A stretch of DNA of 47,459 bases. Source: Candidatus Falkowbacteria bacterium. GTDB taxonomy: Bacteria; Patescibacteriota; Patescibacteriia; Patescibacteriales; GWE2-39-37. The notes under the pieces were generated by a model. It made no database searches, had not been told where the DNA came from, and worked only from the letters and a program-made list of their open reading frames with translations. Within the stretch, counting starts at the first letter, position 1; each line of letters opens with the position of its first letter. The stretch is taken from assembly GCA_013336275.1 (NCBI GenBank), contig JAAXUA010000004.1, forward strand, positions 1 through 47,459, given 5' to 3'. Shown here piece after piece: positions 42,442 through 47,459 of the stretch. The position numbers and the translations under genes are program-made.

Positions 42442-42554
42442 AATAAACTAATATTAGCCAGTCACCTGGCCTTGCACCATTATCATAATGGATAAAACCG
42501 GTTCCGTCAAAGAACTTTATTGGCAAATGATTAAGGCCGTGTTAAGTTATTATC

Positions 42555-42941
42555 ATGGAAAAGTCTATCATCTATCTATTTGGCAACCCGCTGTTGGCCG
42601 AAGACAATCTGCCGCTCCAGCTTGAACCTGCGCTCAAGCTGGCTTTTCCGCGGTTCGATTTCATCTGGCAGGACCCGAACGAGAATCTCCGACCGGACAA
42701 CGGCGAGCTGATCATTATCGATACGGTCGTCGGCCCCGAAGAAGTGATTGTCCTGACCGACTTGGAAAAGATCGAGCGTTCTCCCAATTATTCCCTGCAC
42801 GATCTCGATCTCGGCTTCAACCTGAAACTGCTGTCCAAGATCGGTCTGCTGGATAAAGTGACGATCTTCGGACTACCGGCCGGAGGGGACAGTGTCAGGA
42901 CTTTCGAACAGCTCTCCCGCAAAATCAAGGAAATCTTATAA
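42555..42941 (+). CDS. Hydrogenase maturation protease-like protein (HycI/HyaD family)
   Basis: 128 residues, shorter than the usual 150-160. It has YLFGNPLLAEDNLP (10-20, with E16/D17), LIIIDTVVG with Asp56 and NYSLHDLDL with His82. These match the three nickel-binding positions of [NiFe] maturation endopeptidases (Glu/Asp16, Asp62, His93 in E. coli HybD). The family removes a C-terminal peptide from the large subunit after nickel insertion. It is convergent with the large-subunit gene, sharing a bidirectional terminator. The GxxDDGxG loop is altered (AEDNLP), so confidence in activity is moderate. Confidence 0.8.
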   Translation: MEKSIIYLFGNPLLAEDNLPLQLEPALKLAFPRFDFIWQDPNENLRPDNGELIIIDTVVGPEEVIVLTDLEKIERSPNYSLHDLDLGFNLKLLSKIGLLDKVTIFGLPAGGDSVRTFEQLSRKIKEIL

Positions 42942-42967
42942 AAACGCCCCGGCTGACCGGGGCGTTT
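42942..42967. terminator. Bidirectional terminator between maturation protease and hydrogenase genes
   Basis: An 11-bp stem (AAACGCCCCGG / CCGGGGCGTTT) with a 4-nt loop. The plus strand continues with TTTGCTT and the minus strand with TTTTTATAAG, so it can stop transcription from both sides. It starts right after the plus-strand stop codon. Confidence 0.92.
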
Positions 42968-42969
42968 GC

Positions 42970-44265
42970 TTATTTCCAATTGATCTTGAGGAAATGGGAA
43001 GCGCACGACATGCAGGGGTCGTAGGCTCGGATCATCTTCTCCATCTCCTTGCGTATCTTATTCTCAAGCACCGTCCTGTCGTCGTCAAGCGCGCACAGAT
43101 TAGTTACGGCCTGGCGGACGTCTTCGCGCATATTGACCAAGTTCTGTGCGGTCGGAATGATCAGATTGGCATAACGCACCTTGCCGCCATTGACACCCAG
43201 CCAGTAGTATAAGGTCCCTCGTGGCGCCTCGATCACGCCGACGCCTTCGCCGTCCATGACCGTCGGTTTGACGATCTCCTCTTTCTTGAAATCGTATTTC
43301 TGCAGCAATTCGATCGAATGGTCGATGGAGTGCAGTATTTCAACCGCCTGAGCGAGGTTGTTATGATAGATATTGTCCGATGGAAACACCGCCAAATATT
43401 TAGCCGCATCGCGTTTCGTGTCGGCATGCATCGCATCCTTGTTCAGATTCAGCCTAGCCAACGAGCCGACCATGAACTCTTCCCCCTCGAATTCGAAGCC
43501 TGAAGCCTGGGAATAAGGGATAATTACCTTGTGCAAATGGTCCCAGTAATTCTTCTCCTCGATTACGGCCCCGGTCGTGCTCTTGATCTTGCCTTCCAAA
43601 TAAGAAAAGTCATCCGTAACCAACGCGACGAAGTTGGTCTTGCGCTTCAGCTCCCAATCGCACTTATAGAATATCTCGCAGAGGTCAAGGACCATCGGTC
43701 TGATGCTTCTGAGTTCCTCGATCGTCGGCGCGATCTTCTCCTTCTCCGGCACATGACTGAAACCGCCAACCATCTCATAAGTCGCATGGACCGAGCGTCC
43801 AGCCACCAGAGTCGAGAGGTTGTTGCCCGCCTCTTTGACATGAAGCGCTTGATGAATCAGCTCTTTGTGCTCTTCCGGAATGTCCAAGGCCGAGTCGACG
43901 CCGAACAAGTCAGGCGCCACGAAGAAGTAAAGGTGCAAGGCGTGATCGCGGATCATCAAGCTGTGCATCGTCAATTTGCGCAGCACCGATGTCTGCTCGG
44001 TAATCTTGATGCCCAAAGTCTTCTCTACCGCCTCGGTGCAGGCAGTCAGATGAGCGATCGAACAGGTGCCGCAGATACGTGACACGAGAGTGGGCACGGC
44101 CAAAGCCGATTGGCCTTTGACAGCCTCCTCGAAAAAGCGCAGATTTTCCATGACCCGCAGATCGACATCGACGACCTTGCCATCTTTGATGACGACATCC
44201 AGGTCGGCGTGTCCCTCGATCTTCGAGAGTTTGTTGATGCTAACGTTCAAATCGCAAGTATGCAT
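42970..44265 (-). CDS. [NiFe] hydrogenase large (alpha) subunit, group 3-like
   Basis: 431 residues. The N-terminal signature is INKLSKIEGHADLDV with Glu17. The L1 motif is RICGTCSIAH (C65, C68, His72). The C-terminal L2 motif is DPCMSCASH (C418, C421, His424). All four nickel-iron cysteine ligands are present. Only seven residues follow His424, the usual cleavage point, so the maturation tail would be very short. The sequence style is that of cytosolic group 3b/sulfhydrogenase alpha subunits. It follows the small subunit by 17 nt and is the last gene of the hybrid hydrogenase operon. Confidence 0.95.
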   Translation of the reverse strand: MHTCDLNVSINKLSKIEGHADLDVVIKDGKVVDVDLRVMENLRFFEEAVKGQSALAVPTLVSRICGTCSIAHLTACTEAVEKTLGIKITEQTSVLRKLTMHSLMIRDHALHLYFFVAPDLFGVDSALDIPEEHKELIHQALHVKEAGNNLSTLVAGRSVHATYEMVGGFSHVPEKEKIAPTIEELRSIRPMVLDLCEIFYKCDWELKRKTNFVALVTDDFSYLEGKIKSTTGAVIEEKNYWDHLHKVIIPYSQASGFEFEGEEFMVGSLARLNLNKDAMHADTKRDAAKYLAVFPSDNIYHNNLAQAVEILHSIDHSIELLQKYDFKKEEIVKPTVMDGEGVGVIEAPRGTLYYWLGVNGGKVRYANLIIPTAQNLVNMREDVRQAVTNLCALDDDRTVLENKIRKEMEKMIRAYDPCMSCASHFLKINWK

Positions 44266-44282
44266 AGTGTTTGCTAAGTTTA

Positions 44283-44753
44283 TTAGGCGTTCAAGTGCTT
44301 TTCGAAAACCTCGATGAATTTCTTCTCATCGATCGGGCAGCCTGGAATGTTGTCATCTACGGTAACCGCATCCTTCAAGGCCAGGCACTTGGGCAAGTAG
44401 CTGAACTCCTTGAGCTTAGGCTGGATGCGCTCCAACTGTTCGGCATTGAAGTTGTTCCTCTGCCCCGACGGAAAGGCCGTCATGGCGCAGGTGCCCATGG
44501 CGATCAATATCTTGGTGTTTTCGCGGATCTTGATTACCTCGCGCAAGTCACGTTCCGAAGAGATGACGCCCTCGATCAGGACGATATCGAAATCCTTGAT
44601 CTCGACCTTGTCTTTCATCGATAGGAAATATTTTATCTCCATTTTCTCGAGCCAGCCGACCAGCTTCTTGTTGAAAATCTCGATCAGATAGATACTGCAA
44701 CCCTCGTCGCAAGTTATGGAGAAGACACCGACTTTTTTCTTTGGTTGGTTCAT
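44283..44753 (-). CDS. [NiFe] hydrogenase small (delta) subunit
   Basis: 156 residues, the short form with only the proximal [4Fe-4S] cluster. Candidate ligands are C15 and C19 (FSITCDEGCSIY), C89 (IAMGTCAMTAF) and C139 (NIPGCPIDE). The first pair is spaced C-x3-C, whereas classical small subunits have C-x2-C. An extra Cys123 is present. It conducts electrons from the nickel site to partner iron-sulfur proteins. No ferredoxin or flavin domain is attached, so an outside partner is needed. It starts 1 nt after the membrane-protein gene. Confidence 0.9.
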   Translation of the reverse strand: MNQPKKKVGVFSITCDEGCSIYLIEIFNKKLVGWLEKMEIKYFLSMKDKVEIKDFDIVLIEGVISSERDLREVIKIRENTKILIAMGTCAMTAFPSGQRNNFNAEQLERIQPKLKEFSYLPKCLALKDAVTVDDNIPGCPIDEKKFIEVFEKHLNA

Positions 44754-44754
44754 A

Positions 44755-45381
44755 TTATATTCTTTTTAGCCATTTTAAGATTGCCCAAGCGATGGCGCCG
44801 CCGATGACCGCCGTCACGAATTGTGGCCAGCTCATTATCTGAGCCACTTTGGGCGCTAATTCCTGCTTGAGCAGCAGCCCGGTCACGAATCTGACCGATA
44901 TGAGCAGGAAGGCGAATTTCAAGCCGGCACCGACCAGGACTCCTGTCCAATAGGCCCGTTGCGGCTCGACGATCGTATTGTAAAACCAATCTACAGTGAT
45001 GATGAATATCACATTGCTCAGCATGATGAAAGGTACTGCTGGAGCCAAGATCGCTGGCAAGAGACCTCCGGCCAAAGCCATCATGCTCGGGATCAAGGCC
45101 ACCACCAAGGCGCTGCGGATGCCGACGATGAACAGTATCAGGATCAGGATGGCGTTGATGATGGGCCCGCTGATCGGCTGGAGATGGACGATCAACGGAA
45201 CGGTCATGGCGGTAGCCGACAATCCCAAAAACCAAGTTATAGTCTTGGTGTCGACTTTTTCCAATTCTTCTTCCTCGGTCAAGCCCCCTTCGCCTGCGGC
45301 TGACGCCTCCTCTTCGGCCAAAGCCTCCAATTCATCTTTACCGACCTTTTCAATCGGCTGCTCGTCATTGAAATAATCCAT
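44755..45381 (-). CDS. Polytopic membrane protein within the hydrogenase operon
   Basis: 208 residues. A 45-residue acidic cytoplasmic N-terminus (EELEALAEEEASAAGEGG and following) precedes about five or six hydrophobic helices (48-66, 74-96, 98-131, 143-172, 186-203). The membrane part resembles small ECF S-component-like proteins that are sometimes labelled 'iron hydrogenase' in Patescibacteria; that recollection needs a search. It lies 1 nt from both hydrogenase neighbours, which argues for a shared complex or function such as membrane anchoring or ion coupling. It has no recognisable NuoH/NuoL-type motif. Confidence 0.8.
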   Translation of the reverse strand: MDYFNDEQPIEKVGKDELEALAEEEASAAGEGGLTEEEELEKVDTKTITWFLGLSATAMTVPLIVHLQPISGPIINAILILILFIVGIRSALVVALIPSMMALAGGLLPAILAPAVPFIMLSNVIFIITVDWFYNTIVEPQRAYWTGVLVGAGLKFAFLLISVRFVTGLLLKQELAPKVAQIMSWPQFVTAVIGGAIAWAILKWLKRI

Positions 45382-45382
45382 A

Positions 45383-47095
45383 TTACCTTCTTTTTATATA
45401 TTTCGTATGCAAGACGCCGTGCTCCAAGGCCTTGCCTCGCTGCTCGAGCCAAGCCAAGACCCTCTTGACCCCTTGGTTCTTGTGCGCCTCACGCACAGGC
45501 ATGTCGCGGTCAATCCCCAACAAGGCAGCCGCGCGGGCCTTGCGGATGGCATCGGTAGTCGGGATCGGTTCTCCGCCGCCGCCGATGCAGCCGCCTGGGC
45601 AGGACATGACCTCGATATAATCGAATTCCTTGAGTCTTGGCTCGAAATCCTTCCAATGCCCGATGCCGTTGATGACAGCCACTTTCAGCTTACGCTGTCC
45701 CATCTCGACTGTCGCTTCCTTGATGCCGTCCAGGCCGCGCGCATCCAAAAATTCCAAGCGGTCATGGCAGAGCGGACTGTCTTCGCCGCAGATCACGGCT
45801 TGGGCAGTGCGCAGAGCTGACTCCATTACTCCTCCGGAACCGCCATACAGCGCTGCCGCTCCGGTATATTCTCCCAACGGCTCATCCGCCTTGATGCCTT
45901 TCAGTTTTGCGAAATCGATATTGGCTGTCTTGATCATGAAGGCCAACTCGCGCGTAGTCAGGACGTAATCGACAGGATTATTGCCATCGACCTTGAGCTC
46001 TGCGCGGGCAGCTTCGTACTTCTTGGCTGTACAGGGCATGACCGAAACGACGACGATGTTCTTCGGATCGATCTTGGCTTGCTCGGCCCAGAATGTCTTG
46101 ATGATGCCTCCAAGATGGATCTGCGGCGAACGCGAGGTCGTCAGGTTCGGTATCAGGTCGGGGCGATAATACTCGACGTAACGCACCCAAGCCGGGCAGC
46201 AAGAAGTCAGCATCGGCATGGTGCCGTTGCTCTTTATCCGCTCGATCAATTCGCCTGCCTCAACCATGGTCGTGACATCCGCAGCGAAATTGACATCAAA
46301 AACATATCTGAAGCCCAGAAGCTTCATCGCTTCGACCAGCTGTTCGGTTACGATCGCGCCGTAAGGCAGGTTGAACTCCTCGCCGATCGAGACTCGGATC
46401 GACGGCGCGAATTGGATGACGACGGTCTTCTTCCCTTCCTTGATTATTTTCTGAACCTCTTGATAGTGGTATTGCTCCTGCGCCGAACTGACCGGGCAAT
46501 GTACGGCGCACTGGCCGCACAGGATGCAGGCGACGTTCTTGTCATCGGTCGGGCATATTTCCTGATCAGAGCCCTTGCCCTTGATCTGCAGATAATTGAT
46601 CTTCTGCAGCTTGGAACAGGCGTCGATGCAGTTGCGGCAATCGATGCATTGCGTGCCGTCAAGCTCGACCGCGTTCTCGAATTTATAGGTCTGGCGGCTG
46701 CCCTTGCGGTCTTTGAAGGTAGTTAAAAGTATCTTGTATTTGGCCGAATAGGCCAAGAGCTTGCAATTCAAGCGCCAGACGCAGGTGGCGCACTTCTCGA
46801 TATGCTCGGCGAAAATCATCTCCAGATTGAGATTGCGCGAACGGATGACGCGGTCGGAAGCAGTCTGGATTTCCATTCCTTCAGCAACCGGCGTCGAGCA
46901 GGAGGTGGCCAGATTGCGCCGGCCCTTGATTTCGACAACGCAGACGCGGCAGTTGGCCTTGTGCGGGAAGTCGGGATGCTCGCACAGGCTAGGGATCTCG
47001 ACGCCGTTGGCTGCAGCTGCCTCCAACACTGTCTGACCAGGCAGACAGCTGACTTTTTTGCCGTCGATAGTGATATTTATTTTCTGTTCTGGCAT
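45383..47095 (-). CDS. hydA: [FeFe] hydrogenase catalytic subunit HydA (M3-type modular)
   Basis: 570 residues. A plant-type [2Fe-2S] domain has C38, C49, C52 and C66. A His-Cys cluster has H98, C102, C105 and C111. Two [4Fe-4S] ferredoxin motifs have C150/153/156/160 and C190/193/196/200. The H-cluster domain shows TSCCPAW (C299, C300), MPCTAKKYE (C355) and EVMSCPGGCIGGGG (C499, C503). GGVMESALRTA and Glu279/Glu282 are also retained. The arrangement equals that of Clostridium pasteurianum CpI; Ser319 of CpI is Thr here by hand alignment. It should make or oxidise H2 in the cytoplasm. hydEFG maturases are not in the window. Confidence 0.95.
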   Translation of the reverse strand: MPEQKINITIDGKKVSCLPGQTVLEAAAANGVEIPSLCEHPDFPHKANCRVCVVEIKGRRNLATSCSTPVAEGMEIQTASDRVIRSRNLNLEMIFAEHIEKCATCVWRLNCKLLAYSAKYKILLTTFKDRKGSRQTYKFENAVELDGTQCIDCRNCIDACSKLQKINYLQIKGKGSDQEICPTDDKNVACILCGQCAVHCPVSSAQEQYHYQEVQKIIKEGKKTVVIQFAPSIRVSIGEEFNLPYGAIVTEQLVEAMKLLGFRYVFDVNFAADVTTMVEAGELIERIKSNGTMPMLTSCCPAWVRYVEYYRPDLIPNLTTSRSPQIHLGGIIKTFWAEQAKIDPKNIVVVSVMPCTAKKYEAARAELKVDGNNPVDYVLTTRELAFMIKTANIDFAKLKGIKADEPLGEYTGAAALYGGSGGVMESALRTAQAVICGEDSPLCHDRLEFLDARGLDGIKEATVEMGQRKLKVAVINGIGHWKDFEPRLKEFDYIEVMSCPGGCIGGGGEPIPTTDAIRKARAAALLGIDRDMPVREAHKNQGVKRVLAWLEQRGKALEHGVLHTKYIKRR

Positions 47096-47112
47096 TTGAT
47101 GGTTCGTATCGA

Positions 47113-47316
47113 TTATTTGACCGGCTGGTCCGTGCCCTTGGTCAATTTATAAATCGCGCCGCCGGCAAGCGCCATGATCAAAAGCACGGCGAAAGCGCGC
47201 AACAAGCCCTCGGTAGAATCAGCGTCGAGATTCACGACCTTGGTGGCGACCAGAACGCCGAAAACCGCCAAGGCGATAACTAAGAAAACCAGACCGAAAC
47301 GGATGAATGTATTCAT
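47113..47316 (-). CDS. Small two-TM membrane protein of the hydrogenase operon
   Basis: 67 residues with two hydrophobic helices (about 5-25 and 40-58) and a Lys-rich end (YKLTKGTDQPVK). I recognise no family; small pilin-like or TrbC-like two-helix proteins look similar. It lies 17 nt before hydA and 8 nt after the cut gene, so it shares their transcript. It may be unrelated to hydrogenase or may be a membrane subunit. Confidence 0.7.
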   Translation of the reverse strand: MNTFIRFGLVFLVIALAVFGVLVATKVVNLDADSTEGLLRAFAVLLIMALAGGAIYKLTKGTDQPVK

Positions 47317-47324
47317 ATGTTTGA

Positions 47325-47459
47325 TTATTTATGCTCAGGCGATAACGCCTTGATTTCCTTATATAGCAGATAGCCGAAGATGGTATATACCGGTCCGATC
47401 AGGCTATCGAACATCCGCGAAAGCAGCTGCTTGGCCGCTTCACCCGGCAAGAAGCCGAT
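47325..47459 (-). CDS. C-terminal fragment of a gene cut by the window edge
   Basis: An open frame of 44 codons before a TAA at 47325-47327. The peptide begins IGFLPGEAAKQLLSRMF and ends with EIKALSPEHK. A hydrophobic stretch (SLIGPVYTIFGYLLY) suggests a membrane or membrane-proximal protein. It continues beyond the window, and its 8-nt distance to the next gene suggests it belongs to the hydrogenase transcript. Confidence 0.65.
   Translation of the reverse strand: MGFLPGEAAKQLLSRMFDSLIGPVYTIFGYLLYKEIKALSPEHK

Noticed and set aside
42490..42497. CCATTA/TAATGG hairpin upstream of the CCA enzyme gene as an operator
   Set aside because: The stem is only 6 bp and AT-rich, overlapping a possible TATGAT -10 box; no second site or known regulator supports it.
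45383..47095. Reading the 570-aa protein as a NADH dehydrogenase NuoG or a Nar1-like protein
   Set aside because: The N-terminus is NuoG-like, but TSCCPAW, MPCTAKKYE and the C-terminal GGCIGGGG motif are the full H-cluster signature, absent from NuoG and incomplete in Nar1.
1..47459. Alternative genetic code with UGA as Gly, or a CRISPR array
   Set aside because: UGA acts as stop in several clear genes (for example at 5511), and no regularly spaced direct repeats were seen.

Overview
The window looks like a chromosome segment of a Patescibacteria (Candidate Phyla Radiation) bacterium with roughly 50% GC. This is an inference from gene content: type IV pilus genes, large secreted proteins with thrombospondin-type-3 and cysteine repeats, a phosphodiester glycosidase with the duplicated 'WYxNPxDLKRxYLGRPxDA' domain common in these genomes, sparse Shine-Dalgarno sequences, and a 22-bp palindrome of the kind I associate with this group. 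Stops include TGA, so the code is the standard bacterial one. Almost every gene is on the minus strand. The exceptions are a small membrane protein (38984-39325) and a hydrogenase-maturation-protease-like gene (42555-42941).

Layout by coordinate. 1-6899: a secreted protein cut by the edge, a class-A-beta-lactamase-fold protein, two pseudopilins, PilC, PilB, a membrane protein and a further pilin. 6974-14444: a sensory operon (multi-PAS protein, tiny helical protein, amino-acid-type periplasmic binding protein, HAMP protein, DoxX-like protein, membrane PAS histidine kinase, two single-domain response regulators). 14487-20501: MutM and two large surface proteins. 20527-26742: a lower-glycolysis operon (pgk, pilin, eno and two different cofactor-independent phosphoglycerate mutases). 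26839-31908: an envelope operon with a beta-propeller lipoprotein, membrane proteins and an inactive HtrA-like PDZ protein. 31979-34569: malic enzyme, a DJ-1-like lipoprotein and a VanZ-QueH fusion. 34761-38350: RarA, UppS, a DUF167 protein, a phosphodiester glycosidase and tRNA-Pro(CGG). 38388-42441: a long inverted repeat, a holin-like protein, the plus-strand cassette, cyclophilin, a coiled-coil membrane protein and CCA-adding enzyme.

42555-47459 is the most striking region. A complete H-cluster [FeFe] hydrogenase is packed in one operon with a [NiFe] hydrogenase small and large subunit, a polytopic membrane protein, a second tiny membrane protein and a cut gene. A maturation-protease-like gene converges on the operon. 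I read this as a candidate hybrid [FeFe]/[NiFe] hydrogenase complex in a bacterium of minimal metabolism. With pgk, eno, gpmI and malic enzyme nearby, a fermentative lifestyle that disposes of electrons as H2 is a reasonable inference.

Promoters that can be seen are mostly TGnTATAAT-type -10 elements with poor -35 boxes. Several sit so close to the start codon that the mRNA should be leaderless or nearly so. Five hairpin terminators separate the transcription units.
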